A stretch of DNA of 64,000 nucleotides from an uncultured Bacilli bacterium (GCA_934130175.1 CAKOXP010000001.1:1-64000); one strand, 5' to 3'; numbered from the stretch's first letter, positions 34,791 through 44,710 are shown. Translations and numbers: made by a program. The notes: generated by a model not told the origin, from the letters alone.

Positions 34791-34834
34791 AACTTATATT
34801 TTTAGTAAAATAAATTAATAAGGAGAGTGAATTT

Positions 34835-35044
34835 ATGTTACATGACATTTTAATGATTATTATAGGATTAATAATTGGTGCAGTAATAGGTTTCTTTGTC
34901 GCAAGAACACTTATGAAGAAATATTTAAAGAAAAATCCACCAATCAATGAAGAAATGATTAAAGCTTTAATGATGCAGATGGGAAGAAAACCAAATCAAA
35001 AACAAATTAATCAAATGATGAAAAATATGAACAAATATATGTAA
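34835..35044 (+). CDS. yneF: UPF0154 family protein YneF
   Basis: A 69-residue protein with an N-terminal membrane helix (about 4-24, ILMIIIGLIIGAVIGFFVA), followed by ARTLMKKYLKKNPPINEEMI and QMGRKPNQKQINQMMKNM. This is the characteristic UPF0154/YneF sequence of Firmicutes. Its function is unknown. AGGAGAG precedes the ATG. It follows sirA after 44 bases and ends at a strong terminator. Confidence 0.92.
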   Translation: MLHDILMIIIGLIIGAVIGFFVARTLMKKYLKKNPPINEEMIKALMMQMGRKPNQKQINQMMKNMNKYM

Positions 35045-35069
35045 AATTAATCATATATTTGTTTTTTTT
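35031..35069 (+). terminator. terminator of tkt-sirA-yneF
   Basis: Perfect 11-bp stem ACAAATATATG (35031-35041) / CATATATTTGT (35052-35062) followed by seven T; it includes the yneF stop codon. Confidence 0.85.
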
Positions 35070-35117
35070 AGATGTAAAAATAGCTCTTTTATGGTATCTT
35101 ATAATAGAGGTGTTAGT

Positions 35118-36308
35118 ATGAATAATAATGATAATAACAAATCAAATTTATTAAGTGATTTTTATGGTTCTTCAACAAGTTCAAATAATAATATAAATAC
35201 AAGTAATAGTGAAAATATTACTACTGTTAATAATTTTAGTAATGAGGAGATAGCTTCAAGTAACGAAAATATTAATGATATAGAAAGTCATGATAAAGGG
35301 TCTAATGATGTTAGTGATTTAATTATAAAAAACAGTAATATATCAAATAATAGTGGAAATGATCATTCTAATTTTGATAATAATATAAATAATAATGTAG
35401 ATGAAGAAAAATTAGTTATGAGTTTCATAGGAAATAGTTATGATAAGATAATTAGTAATAAATTTTCTTTACCAGCATTTTTCTTTGGAGGATTATATTT
35501 ATATTATAGAAAGATGTTTCTATATGGAATTATAGTTATGATTATTCAGATAGTTATGTCACTTTTTAATTTAGGAAATTATACTATTATAATCAATATA
35601 GTCTTAGCTTTAACTGCTAATAAAATATATTTATCTTTTGTAAGAGGTAAAGTTACTAAAATTAAAGAATCTTATCAAAATAGGGATGAAGATATAGTTG
35701 AGGTTTGTAAGAAAAAGGGTGGTACAAGTTTTGGAATGGTAATTGGAGGACTTTTCCTTGATTTTATTCTTACTGTAATAATTCTTCTTTTAGCTATAAT
35801 ACTTGGTATAGGATCCCTTGCAGGAAGCTTTTTAGGAGAATTATTTAAGTCTAGTATTCCTGGTTCTGCAAATAACTATAATGGTATCATCCAGTATGAT
35901 GATTCTGTAAAACTTAATGATGTTTTTAGTATGGTAATACCAACTGATTTTCAAAATGACGATTCAACTGACTATATGTATAACTATAAAATGAATTCTA
36001 ATCCTAATGATACTATGTTTGGTAATTGTAATTTTACAATAGGTATAGTAAATAATGCTACTTCTTCTGAAAAATTAGCTAAAAGTATGGCTAAATATAA
36101 TAATGTAAGTGACAGCTTAGAAGAAAAAACAATTAATGATATTAAATGGTATTATTTAAATTACTCTAGTGTAAGTAAAGAACATGTATACTTAACAGAA
36201 ATAGATAAAAAAGTATTCATTTATGAGTATGAAATTGGAACTGCAGCTAATGAAAATTTATGTATAACTAATAAAGATACTATAATTAATTCTATCTATA
36301 AAAAATAA
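35118..36308 (+). CDS. Asn-rich membrane protein with DUF2628-like domain
   Basis: A 396-residue protein; ATG 35118 follows AGAGGTG. Residues 1-100 are a low-complexity Asn/Ser/Asp tract. The domain FSLPAFFFGGLYLYYRKMFLYGI (near 115-140) with following membrane helices matches the DUF2628-type pattern (PAFFF...YRKMY). A second pair of helices lies near 205-245. The C-terminal 150 residues are polar and probably outside, with a possible lipid-binding or sensor-like beta domain (MVIPTDFQNDDSTDYMYNY). A role in the cell envelope is likely, but the function is unknown. Confidence 0.6.
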   Translation: MNNNDNNKSNLLSDFYGSSTSSNNNINTSNSENITTVNNFSNEEIASSNENINDIESHDKGSNDVSDLIIKNSNISNNSGNDHSNFDNNINNNVDEEKLVMSFIGNSYDKIISNKFSLPAFFFGGLYLYYRKMFLYGIIVMIIQIVMSLFNLGNYTIIINIVLALTANKIYLSFVRGKVTKIKESYQNRDEDIVEVCKKKGGTSFGMVIGGLFLDFILTVIILLLAIILGIGSLAGSFLGELFKSSIPGSANNYNGIIQYDDSVKLNDVFSMVIPTDFQNDDSTDYMYNYKMNSNPNDTMFGNCNFTIGIVNNATSSEKLAKSMAKYNNVSDSLEEKTINDIKWYYLNYSSVSKEHVYLTEIDKKVFIYEYEIGTAANENLCITNKDTIINSIYKK

Positions 36309-36337
36309 CTATTAATGACTAAAATTAATAGTTTTTA
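36308..36337 (+). terminator. terminator before uvrC
   Basis: ACTATTAAT (36308-36316) / ATTAATAGT (36324-36332) followed by TTTT. The uvrC TATAAT box follows at 36343-36348. Confidence 0.75.
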
Positions 36338-36373
36338 TGTGGTATAATCTTTCTAGAGAGGAAAGTGATTTCT

Positions 36374-38134
36374 ATGAAGAACTTTAAAGAAAAATTAGCA
36401 CTAGTACCAACTAAACCAGGTAGTTATCAAATGAAAAATAAAGATGGTGTAATTATTTATGTTGGTAAAGCTAAAAATCTTCAAAGAAGACTAAGATCTT
36501 ATTTTACAAGAACTGTTACAGGTAAAACTAAGATGCTAGTTGAAGATATAGATGATTTTGAGTATATTGTAACTTCATCTGAGTTAGAGTCATTGATACT
36601 AGAAATTACACTTATTAAGAAGTATGATCCTAAATATAATATTTTACTAAGAGATGATAAAACTTATCCATATATAGAATTAACCAAAGAAAAATATCCT
36701 AGACTCAAAGTAGTACGAAATGTTAAAAGAAGAAAAGATAAAAACTATTTATTTGGACCTTATCCTAATGTATCAGCCGCAAGAAGTACAGTTGATATGT
36801 TAAATAGATTGTACCCCTTAAGAAAATGTGAAACTCTAAAAAAAGATGTTTGCTTGTACTATCATATCCATGAATGTCTAGGTTACTGTAAAAAAGATGT
36901 AGATATGAATGAAGTTATAAATATGACATCTGAAATAACTAGCTTCTTAAGAGGAAATGCATCTAAGGTTATTTCAAAAATAGAAGATGAAATGATGGCA
37001 GCATCTTTAAAAATGAATTATGAAAGAGCCAAAGAACTAAAAGAAATGTTAGATAATGTTAATATTACTTTGAATAAACAAAAAATTGATTTAAATGATA
37101 ATTATAATTTTGATTTGTTTAACTATTATACTGATAAAAACTATTTATCAATTCAAATTTTCTTTGTAAGAAATGGCCTATTAACTGGAAGACATGAAGA
37201 AATAATTCCAACTATTTTAGAAGAAGATGAATTGCTTGAATATATTATTAAATTCTATGAAAGAAATCCTATTCTTCCTAAAGAATTACTAGTACCTGAT
37301 AGATTAGACAAAGAACTATTAGAAGATTATTTAAATATCAAAGTTGTTACTCCACAAAGAGGAAAACTAGCATCTTTATTAAAATTAGCTTTAGAAAATG
37401 CTAAACTAAAATTAGATGCTGAAGAGGAAACTATAAAGAAAAATGATGATGAAAGATACAGTGCAATAGAAGAGTTAAAAGCTTTACTTAATCTTTCAAA
37501 AGTATCAAGAATGGAATCTTTCGATAACTCTCATTTATTTGGAACATTCTATGTAGGTGGTATGGTGGTATTTAATGATTTTTTACCAATGAAAAATGAA
37601 TATAGAAAATTTAAAATTTCTACAGATGTCAAAGATGATTTAGGTGCAATGAGAGAAGTTTTATATAGAAGATATTATAAAGTATTAATGGAAAACTTAG
37701 AAAAACCAGATTTAATTGTCATGGATGGTGGTAAAACTCAAATAGCTGTTTGTAAAGAAATTATTGGACAGTTAGGATTAAATATTCCTATCATTGGATT
37801 AGTTAAGAATAGTAAGCATCAAACAAGTGAAATTATGAATGAAAATTTTGAAGTGTTACCTGTAAAAAAAGATAGTAGTTTGTTTCTATTTTTAACAAAA
37901 ATTCAAGATGAGGTTCATCGTTATGCGATAACATATCATAGAAACATTAAAGCGAAAGGTGCGCTTTCTTCACTTTTAGATGTGGTTCCAGGAATAGGTG
38001 AAGTAAAGAAAAAAGAACTTTTAAAAACGTATGGTTCTCTAAAGAAAATGAAAGAAGCAACAGTAGAAGAGTTAGAAAAAATTGTAAATAAAGAAGTTGC
38101 TAAAAATTTATTTTCATATTTAAAAGAAATATAG
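36374..38134 (+). CDS. uvrC: excinuclease ABC subunit C
   Basis: UvrC (586 residues, normal) makes both incisions in nucleotide excision repair with UvrA and UvrB. ATG 36374 follows AGAGGAAAGTG. The N-terminal GIY-YIG domain begins PTKPGSYQMKNKDGVIIYVGKAKNL (near residues 10-34). The Cys region is CETLKKDVCLYYHIHECLGYCK as in normal UvrC, and a UVR domain follows (MMAASLKMNYERAKELKEML). The RNase H-like nuclease domain has MESFDNSHLFGTFYVGGMVVF and VMDGGKTQ, and tandem HhH motifs end the protein (VVPGIGEVKKKELLKTYG). There is no SOS-like box at its promoter. Confidence 0.97.
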   Translation: MKNFKEKLALVPTKPGSYQMKNKDGVIIYVGKAKNLQRRLRSYFTRTVTGKTKMLVEDIDDFEYIVTSSELESLILEITLIKKYDPKYNILLRDDKTYPYIELTKEKYPRLKVVRNVKRRKDKNYLFGPYPNVSAARSTVDMLNRLYPLRKCETLKKDVCLYYHIHECLGYCKKDVDMNEVINMTSEITSFLRGNASKVISKIEDEMMAASLKMNYERAKELKEMLDNVNITLNKQKIDLNDNYNFDLFNYYTDKNYLSIQIFFVRNGLLTGRHEEIIPTILEEDELLEYIIKFYERNPILPKELLVPDRLDKELLEDYLNIKVVTPQRGKLASLLKLALENAKLKLDAEEETIKKNDDERYSAIEELKALLNLSKVSRMESFDNSHLFGTFYVGGMVVFNDFLPMKNEYRKFKISTDVKDDLGAMREVLYRRYYKVLMENLEKPDLIVMDGGKTQIAVCKEIIGQLGLNIPIIGLVKNSKHQTSEIMNENFEVLPVKKDSSLFLFLTKIQDEVHRYAITYHRNIKAKGALSSLLDVVPGIGEVKKKELLKTYGSLKKMKEATVEELEKIVNKEVAKNLFSYLKEI

Positions 38135-38161
38135 TATAATATTTATAGGATAGGTGAGTTT

Positions 38162-39433
38162 ATGATGAAGAACAAAAAAGGAGGCTTTACTCTAGTAGAG
38201 TTATTAGCGGTGATAGTAATATTAGGTATCTTGGCAACGATAGGTGTTGTTGTAACGAGTAGATATTTAACTGAATCAAGAAAGAAATCATATAAAATAA
38301 TGTCTCAGACTATATATGAAGCAACTATGAATTGCATGACACAAGGAAAGTGTGTTGTACCATCTAAAGGTGGTTCAGCAAGAATATCAACAGATACTTT
38401 GATAAAATATGAGTATCTAAAGAAATTGGATAATCCTAAAAACAATGGTAAAGACTGCTCTGGAACTGTGGTAGTACAAAATGTTGGAACTTCAAAGAAT
38501 GAGTATCAACAATATAAATATTCTGTAAGTTTAAATTGCGAAGGTGTAGCTGATAATACTATAATATGGCCAGATGAAAAAAAGAATAATACTAATCTTG
38601 ATGAAATTAAAATTTCAAATTCAAATAATAATTCAACAGAAGGTAGTAATACAGAAAAAACCATTTGCAGAAGAGCAAAAACATTACACACTGAAACATG
38701 CAATGAAATCAAAATTAATGATGGAGTAACTCCTTTTTGTAGCAGGACAGGTTACTCTGTTGGCAGTACAATCACTTATGGAAATTTAGGAATAAGTAAT
38801 GTATTAAATAGTGGAGATGCCTTCGATTGTGATGTCAACGGAGATGGAGTATATGACGCAGCAACAGAAAGGTTTTATTACGTAACAGATTTGGATATAG
38901 ATACTGCTGTATTACTTTATTATAGTAGTGTAAGTGGGGGGATTCCTACAAATACGTTAGGGTATGGGTATGGTAATGTTGTTGAAAACAATACTGGTCC
39001 TACTGTTGCTATAAAACAATTGCCGACAATAAATCAATGGAAAAATATAAGGCTTAAAAATACAAAAAGGGCTATTACTAATGAATTAGGGGAAGACTCA
39101 ACAGTTGATGGGAAATTACCTAAAAACTTTAGTTATGATGGATATGCGGCAAGATTATTGACTTTTCAGGAGGTAGAAAAGGCTTGCACTTTTTCAACTA
39201 CAATGTGGGAAAGTGCCTATACTTTATCCGGATGTGAATATATGTTAGAAAATACTCAGTTTTCTAATCCAATTGCTGGGCAAATAGTTGCATTTTGGCT
39301 AGAAACACCTATATCTTTTCATTATTCATATATTATGTATGTTGGTTCAATTGGATTGAATAGCTATTTTAGTACTACTCCTATGGGTATCAGACCAGCA
39401 ATAGAAGTAGCAAAGAAAAATATTGACTATTAG
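38162..39433 (+). CDS. large pseudopilin / prepilin with C-terminal globular domain
   Basis: A 423-residue prepilin. The leader KNKKGGFTLVELLAVIVILGI is a classic type IV prepilin signal: cut after Gly, with Phe methylated and Glu at +5. The hydrophobic helix spans about 9-30. After about 150 residues with a Cys pair comes a Ser/Asn/Thr linker (about 148-170) and then a large domain (about 170-420) with several Cys residues; its end (FWLETPISFHYSYIMYVGSI ... GIRPAIEVAK) resembles the WLxSP...GVRPVI repeats of the DUF6273 type found in secreted gut-bacterial proteins. Ordinary pilins are 120-170 residues, so this looks like a tip or adhesive minor pilin. A G6 tract lies in the coding sequence at 38936-38941. 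The processing peptidase is at 24049. Confidence 0.8.
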   Translation: MMKNKKGGFTLVELLAVIVILGILATIGVVVTSRYLTESRKKSYKIMSQTIYEATMNCMTQGKCVVPSKGGSARISTDTLIKYEYLKKLDNPKNNGKDCSGTVVVQNVGTSKNEYQQYKYSVSLNCEGVADNTIIWPDEKKNNTNLDEIKISNSNNNSTEGSNTEKTICRRAKTLHTETCNEIKINDGVTPFCSRTGYSVGSTITYGNLGISNVLNSGDAFDCDVNGDGVYDAATERFYYVTDLDIDTAVLLYYSSVSGGIPTNTLGYGYGNVVENNTGPTVAIKQLPTINQWKNIRLKNTKRAITNELGEDSTVDGKLPKNFSYDGYAARLLTFQEVEKACTFSTTMWESAYTLSGCEYMLENTQFSNPIAGQIVAFWLETPISFHYSYIMYVGSIGLNSYFSTTPMGIRPAIEVAKKNIDY

Positions 39434-39442
39434 TTTATTAGG

Positions 39443-39478
39443 AAAAGTTTCAATTCTAATTGAGACTTTTTCTTTTAG
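39443..39478 (+). terminator. terminator after the pseudopilin gene
   Basis: AAAAGTTTCAA (39443-39453) / TTGAGACTTTT (39460-39470), one G-U pair, then TCTTTT. Confidence 0.8.
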
Positions 39479-39527
39479 TTTAATTATTTTAATGATATAC
39501 TATTTATAGTTTGGATGGTGGTATGAA

Positions 39528-41303
39528 ATGTCTAATATTAAAGTAATGGATGATGTTTTAGCAAACAAAATAGCGGCAGGGGAAGTAGTTGAAAAAACTA
39601 TGAATGTTGTTAAAGAATTAGTTGAAAACAGTATTGATGCAGGAAGTACTAGTATTATTATTGATTTAATTGATTCAGGTGTTAAAGAAATAAAAGTAAC
39701 AGATAATGGTAAAGGTATGGATAAAAATGATGCTATTTTAGCATTTAGTCGTCATGCTACTTCAAAATTAACTGATTTAGATGATTTATTTAACATTTCA
39801 TCTTTAGGATTTAGGGGAGAGGCACTTCCATCAATAGCGGCTGTTTCAAAGGTTGTTTTAAAAACATCTGATCATCATGTTGGAACAAAAATTGAAATAG
39901 ATGGTGGTAAAGATATGAAAGTAGATTCTTCTGACTTACAAGAAGGAACTACAATAACAGTTAAAAATTTATTTTATAATACTCCGGTTCGATTAAAGTA
40001 TTTAAAAAACTTATACGTAGAACTTGCTTATATTACAGAATACATAAATAAAATGGCCCTTGCTTATCCATCAATCAAATTTAGACTTACAAATAATGAA
40101 AAAGTCTTACTTGATACAACAGGAGATGGAGATTTACTTAAAGTAATTTATAATATTTACGGAATAGAAGTTGCTAAAAAGATGATTCCAATAGAAGCAG
40201 AAAACGACGATTATCATATTAGTGGTTTTATTTCCTATCCAGAACTTAATAAAAGTAATAGAAACTATATGACAACCTTGATTAATGGAAGAGTTATTAA
40301 AAATAATGATTTAAATAGGGCAATAGTTGATTGTTATCATACTTATATGCATAAAGATAGATATCCAATTATTGTATTGAATGTTGATGTTGATCCAATT
40401 TTAGTTGATATAAATATTCATCCTACTAAAATGGATGTTAAGTTTTCTAAATTTGACACATTAAAAGATTTGGTTGTTAAGACAATTACAAAAAGATTTG
40501 AACAAATTAATCTTATACCTGATGCCATGGTAAGAAACATTAATAATTTCAGTGAAGTTAGACATCAGATAATTGATAAGAGGGATGATAGTCTTGATAA
40601 AGATATTATTGATACTGAATATGAAGAAATGGTATTAGATTTTGATGTTAAAGAAGAAGAACTTCCTTATACTTCTTTAAAAAAGGAAGAAGAAGTTGTA
40701 GAAAAGAAAGAAGAAGATTGTAGAATAAAAAAGATGATTGCTAGAGGAGTAGTTTTTCTTACATATATAGTTGCTGAAAATGAAGATGGAATGTATTTAA
40801 TAGATCAGCATGCAGCAGCAGAGAGAATCAATTATGAAAAGATTATGGCTAAATTGAAAGAAAAACCTGTTCTAGTTGATTTACTGGTTCCTTTTAAAAT
40901 AGAACTTAGTAAAGATGAGTTTTTGGTTGCTAAAGATCATATTGATATGTTAAAAGAATATGGTTTTGATATTGATGATTTTGGATTTAATTCATACGTT
41001 GTAAGAAAATATCCTAACTGGATAGATGAAGATAAGGCACTAGATTGTATTAAAAAGATATTTGATATTATTTGTGATAAGAAAGAATTTGATTTTGATA
41101 AATTTGTTTGGAGAATGGCTGCCACTACCGCATGTCGTATGTCAGTAATGGCCAATGAATATATCTCACTAGAAGAACAACAATGGATTCTAGATAATAT
41201 TAGAAAATGTGAAAATCCATTTACCTGTCCACATGGTAGACCAACTATTATTACATATACAAAGTATGATTTGGAAAAATTATTTAAACGTTCACTTGAT
41301 TAG
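39528..41303 (+). CDS. mutL: DNA mismatch repair protein MutL
   Basis: MutL (591 residues) links mismatch recognition by MutS to strand incision. ATG 39528 follows GGATGGTGG. The GHKL ATPase domain begins IKVMDDVLANKIAAGEVVEK and has KELVENSIDAG, VTDNGKGM, ISSLGFRGEALPSIAAVSKV, GTTITVKNLFYNTPVRLKYL (residues about 3-150). The C-terminal domain has the endonuclease motif DQHAAAERINYE (near 427-438) and the zinc-related ACR and CPHGRP motifs, so it is the nicking type of MutL found in bacteria without MutH. mutS is not in the window. miaA follows after nine bases, as in many bacteria. Confidence 0.97.
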   Translation: MSNIKVMDDVLANKIAAGEVVEKTMNVVKELVENSIDAGSTSIIIDLIDSGVKEIKVTDNGKGMDKNDAILAFSRHATSKLTDLDDLFNISSLGFRGEALPSIAAVSKVVLKTSDHHVGTKIEIDGGKDMKVDSSDLQEGTTITVKNLFYNTPVRLKYLKNLYVELAYITEYINKMALAYPSIKFRLTNNEKVLLDTTGDGDLLKVIYNIYGIEVAKKMIPIEAENDDYHISGFISYPELNKSNRNYMTTLINGRVIKNNDLNRAIVDCYHTYMHKDRYPIIVLNVDVDPILVDINIHPTKMDVKFSKFDTLKDLVVKTITKRFEQINLIPDAMVRNINNFSEVRHQIIDKRDDSLDKDIIDTEYEEMVLDFDVKEEELPYTSLKKEEEVVEKKEEDCRIKKMIARGVVFLTYIVAENEDGMYLIDQHAAAERINYEKIMAKLKEKPVLVDLLVPFKIELSKDEFLVAKDHIDMLKEYGFDIDDFGFNSYVVRKYPNWIDEDKALDCIKKIFDIICDKKEFDFDKFVWRMAATTACRMSVMANEYISLEEQQWILDNIRKCENPFTCPHGRPTIITYTKYDLEKLFKRSLD

Positions 41304-41312
41304 GAGAAATAT

Positions 41313-42185
41313 ATGAAAGATATTATTGTTATAGTAGGACCAACTGGCATTGGTAAAACAAAATTAAGTATTAGTCTTGCTAAAATTTATGACGCTGAAA
41401 TAATTAATGGGGATTCTGTTAGTATTTATAAAAGGCTAGATATAGGAAGTGCTAAGCCAACAGTTGAAGAAATGGATGGAGTTGTTCATCACTTAATTGA
41501 TATAAAAAATTTAGATGAAGAGTATAGTATTTATGATTACCAAAAAGATGTTAGAGAAAAAATCGATGAAATAACAAAAAGAGGTAAAAGAGTAATAATT
41601 GTAGGAGGGAGTGGTCTTTATTTAAAGGCAGCTTTGTATGATTATAGATTTGACTGTAATACATCAAATAACTTATATGAAGACCTAACAAATGAAGAGG
41701 TTCTTTCTAAAATAAAAAGTATAGATAATAATATAGATATCCATATTAATAATAGAAAACGTTTAGTTAGAACCTTAAATAAATTAGAATCAGAAGAAGA
41801 GATAACAAACAATAAAGATATTTGCCTATATCCAGTAAAAATAATTGGTTTAACTACGTCTAGAGATATTTTATATGATAGGATTAATAAAAGAGTGGAT
41901 CTTATGATTAACAATGGTCTAGTAGATGAAGTTTTATCTTTAAAATGTGATTACAACAACTCTAGAGTCTTAAATACTGCTATTGGTTATAAAGAATTTT
42001 ACGATTATTTATATAATAATAAATCTCTTTCTGAAGTTATTTCTGAAATAAAGAAAGATTCTAGACATTTTGCTAAAAGGCAATATACGTTTTTTAATCA
42101 TCAAATGAATGTAGAATGGTTTATGGTTAATTTTGATGATTTTTATAAAACTATAGATGAAGTAGAAAATTATATTGCAAAATAA
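41313..42185 (+). CDS. miaA: tRNA dimethylallyltransferase
   Basis: MiaA (290 residues; usual about 300) adds dimethylallyl to A37 of tRNAs reading UNN codons. The P-loop is GPTGIGKTKL (residues 8-17). The substrate motif is NGDSVSIYKRLDIGSAKPT, where the usual Met-Gln is Val-Ser, followed by HHLIDI, YDYQKDVREKI, VGGSGLYLKALYD-like sequence and the C-terminal AIGYKEFYDYL and KRQYTFFNHQ. AGGAGA precedes the ATG. It lies in an operon with mutL. Confidence 0.95.
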   Translation: MKDIIVIVGPTGIGKTKLSISLAKIYDAEIINGDSVSIYKRLDIGSAKPTVEEMDGVVHHLIDIKNLDEEYSIYDYQKDVREKIDEITKRGKRVIIVGGSGLYLKAALYDYRFDCNTSNNLYEDLTNEEVLSKIKSIDNNIDIHINNRKRLVRTLNKLESEEEITNNKDICLYPVKIIGLTTSRDILYDRINKRVDLMINNGLVDEVLSLKCDYNNSRVLNTAIGYKEFYDYLYNNKSLSEVISEIKKDSRHFAKRQYTFFNHQMNVEWFMVNFDDFYKTIDEVENYIAK

Positions 42186-42249
42186 TATTTCATTTTTTAT
42201 TAATTTGTGTTAGAATTTAATTAAATTAAGAATAGAAGGAGATAAGAGT

Positions 42250-42720
42250 ATGGAAAAGAAAAATATGGGTGCTTTAAATAAACAAGAATTAAAACAAAAG
42301 CAACAAATTATGTTTTTAATAGGAGCGATAGTAGTAGTTATTTTAGTAGTAATATTAATTTTAAATCTTATTAAAGGAAGTAAAGTAGAAAAAATTAATG
42401 TATCTAAAATAGTTGAAAATGCAGAAACTAAATTAATATTTGTAGAAAATAGTGATAAGAGTAAATGCAAGAAATGTTCTACAATAAAGAAATATTTAGA
42501 TAGTGAAAAGATAAATTATGTGACATATGATGTTTCACTTTATACTAAACAAGAATATCGTGAAATGTTAAAAACTATTGAAATTAATCCTGATGATTTT
42601 GGATATCCTGGTGTAGTTTATATTAAAGAAGGAAGATTATATGCAGATGTAATCAATTTGGAAGATACTAAACCAGTAAAAGATTTCATAAAAACATACG
42701 ATTTAAAGAAAATTAAGTAA
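42250..42720 (+). CDS. membrane-anchored thioredoxin-like protein
   Basis: A 156-residue protein with one N-terminal membrane helix (about 22-42, MFLIGAIVVVILVVILILNL) and an outside domain of about 100 residues. The sequence KLIFVENSDKSKCKKCSTIKKYLD holds a CxxC pair in the position of the thioredoxin/glutaredoxin active site, and the later FGYPGVVYIKEGRLY has the cis-Pro-like Pro before Val. This suggests an extracytoplasmic disulfide redox protein or a bacteriocin/antibiotic-type thioredoxin fold. The substrate is unknown. It is a separate unit between its own ribosome site (AAGGAG) and a strong terminator. Confidence 0.75.
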   Translation: MEKKNMGALNKQELKQKQQIMFLIGAIVVVILVVILILNLIKGSKVEKINVSKIVENAETKLIFVENSDKSKCKKCSTIKKYLDSEKINYVTYDVSLYTKQEYREMLKTIEINPDDFGYPGVVYIKEGRLYADVINLEDTKPVKDFIKTYDLKKIK

Positions 42721-42730
42721 TAAAAGCGTA

Positions 42731-42768
42731 AAAAAAAGTCAAATTGTTTGAAGATTGACTTTTTTTTA
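42731..42768 (+). terminator. terminator before parE
   Basis: AAAAAAAGTCAA (42731-42742) / TTGACTTTTTTT (42755-42766), 12 bp, followed by T. A TATAAT box for parE follows at about 42771-42776. Confidence 0.85.
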
Positions 42769-42808
42769 TGTATAATAAATTATGGAAAGTAATGGAGTTG
42801 ATTAGATT

Positions 42809-44710
42809 ATGGCATTAAAATATGATGATTCATCGATAAAAATACTAGAAGGATTAGAAGCGGTTAGAAAACGTCCTGGTATGTATATTGGTTCTACTGA
42901 TAAAAGAGGATTACATCATTTAGTATGGGAGATTGTAGATAATTCAGTAGATGAAGCTATAAATGGTTTTGGTGATTACATTAAAATAACAATTCATTCT
43001 GATAAGAGTATTAGTGTAGAAGATCATGGACGTGGAGTTCCTGTTGGAATGCATGAATCCGGTAAATCTACTCCAGAAGTTATTTTTACAGTACTTCATG
43101 CTGGTGGTAAATTTGAAACTGATGGTTATAAAGTGTCAGGTGGTCTACATGGAGTTGGTTCTTCTGTAGTTAATGCTTTATCAAAATGGATGGAAGTAAC
43201 AATTAAAAGAGACAAGGGAGAATACTATATTCGTTTTGAAGATGGTGGAAAGGTTGCAGCTCCACTTAAAAAGATTGGTACTACTAATAGAACAGGAACT
43301 ACTGTAAGATTTTTGCCAGATCCTGAAATCTTTACGACTACTAATTTTTCATACACTACTATTTGTGAGAGGATGCAAGAGTCTGCTTTTCTTTTAAAAG
43401 GGATAACCATTGAGGTTGTAGATGAAGAAGATGAACGTGAAGTAAAATATTGCTATGAAAGAGGAATTGAAGAGTTTGTTGAGGACCTAAATAAAGGTAA
43501 AAATACTCTTCACAAAGTTTTATCAATATCAGGATTAAGAGATAAAATTGAGGTTGATATCTCTATGCAATATACAGATACTTATAATGAAAATATTGTT
43601 AGCTTTGTAAATAATGTTAAAACGGTAGATGGTGGTAGTCACGAAGTTGGATTTAAAACGGCTTTAACTAGATGCTTTAATGATTATGCTAAAACTAATG
43701 GATTTATAAAAGGAAAAGATAAACCACTAGAAGGTAGTGATGTTAGAGAAGGATTAACCGCTGTTATAAGTTTAAAAATACCAGAAGATTTACTACAATT
43801 CGAAGGTCAAACCAAAGGAAAACTTGGAACACCTCAAGCAAGAGTTGTAGTGGACTCCATTGTTACAGAACAATTAAGAGTATTCTTAGAAGAAAATAAA
43901 ACAATCGCAACAGATATTATAAATAAATCTTTAAGAAGTAAAGTAGCAAGAGAAGCAGCAAGAAAAGCAAGAGAAGAAGCTAGAAAAGGTAAGAGTAAAA
44001 ATTCAAAAGAAAGAAGTCTTTCTGGCAAACTTGCTCCTGCTCAAAGTAAAGATAAAACGCAAAAAGAATTATTTTTAGTCGAAGGAGATTCAGCAGGTGG
44101 TTCTGCTAAACAGGGACGTGATCGTAAATATCAAGCAATCCTTCCTTTGCGTGGTAAAGTTTTAAATACCGAAAAAACAAAAGAAGAAGATATCTTGAAA
44201 AATGAAGAAATTAATACAATGATTTATACAATTGGTGCTGGATATGGATCTAATTTTTCTATAGATGATTGTGAATATTCAAAAGTTATTATCATGAGCG
44301 ATGCTGATGAAGATGGTGGGCATATTCAGTGCTTACTATTAACTTTCTTCTATCGCTATATGAGACCATTAATAGAAGATGGAAGACTCTTTGTAGCACT
44401 TCCACCACTATTCAAAATTCAAAGTGGTAAAAATATCGACTATGCTTACACAATAGAAGAAATGAAAGAAAAATCTAAGGGTAAAAAATGTGAGATTCAA
44501 AGATACAAAGGACTTGGTGAAATGAATGCCGATCAGCTTTGTGAAACTACTATGCAAAAAGGTACAAGAACACTAATAAGAGTTAATATTGAAGATGCAC
44601 AGCTTGCTGAAAAACGTGTATCTGTGCTTATGGGAGATGATGTTCCTCCTCGTAAAGAATGGATTGATGAAAATGTTGAGTTTACTTTAGAAGATGAATA
44701 TCAAATATAA
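42809..44710 (+). CDS. parE: DNA topoisomerase IV subunit B
   Basis: A 633-residue type IIA topoisomerase ATPase subunit. GHKL motifs: RPGMYIGSTDKRGLHHL (near 23-39), EIVDNSVDEA, EDHGRGVPVGMH and GGLHGVGSSVVNALS. The TOPRIM domain has LVEGDSAGGSAKQGRDRKYQ and IMSDADEDGGHIQCL. It is ParE rather than GyrB because of the TPEVIFTVLHAGGKF form without the GyrB insertion, the sequence QGRDRKYQAILPLRGKVLNTEK, and Gln in GGHIQ where GyrB has Arg. It decatenates daughter chromosomes with ParC. The partner gene follows at 45295 but is separated by a disrupted Bro-N gene. Confidence 0.94.
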   Translation: MALKYDDSSIKILEGLEAVRKRPGMYIGSTDKRGLHHLVWEIVDNSVDEAINGFGDYIKITIHSDKSISVEDHGRGVPVGMHESGKSTPEVIFTVLHAGGKFETDGYKVSGGLHGVGSSVVNALSKWMEVTIKRDKGEYYIRFEDGGKVAAPLKKIGTTNRTGTTVRFLPDPEIFTTTNFSYTTICERMQESAFLLKGITIEVVDEEDEREVKYCYERGIEEFVEDLNKGKNTLHKVLSISGLRDKIEVDISMQYTDTYNENIVSFVNNVKTVDGGSHEVGFKTALTRCFNDYAKTNGFIKGKDKPLEGSDVREGLTAVISLKIPEDLLQFEGQTKGKLGTPQARVVVDSIVTEQLRVFLEENKTIATDIINKSLRSKVAREAARKAREEARKGKSKNSKERSLSGKLAPAQSKDKTQKELFLVEGDSAGGSAKQGRDRKYQAILPLRGKVLNTEKTKEEDILKNEEINTMIYTIGAGYGSNFSIDDCEYSKVIIMSDADEDGGHIQCLLLTFFYRYMRPLIEDGRLFVALPPLFKIQSGKNIDYAYTIEEMKEKSKGKKCEIQRYKGLGEMNADQLCETTMQKGTRTLIRVNIEDAQLAEKRVSVLMGDDVPPRKEWIDENVEFTLEDEYQI

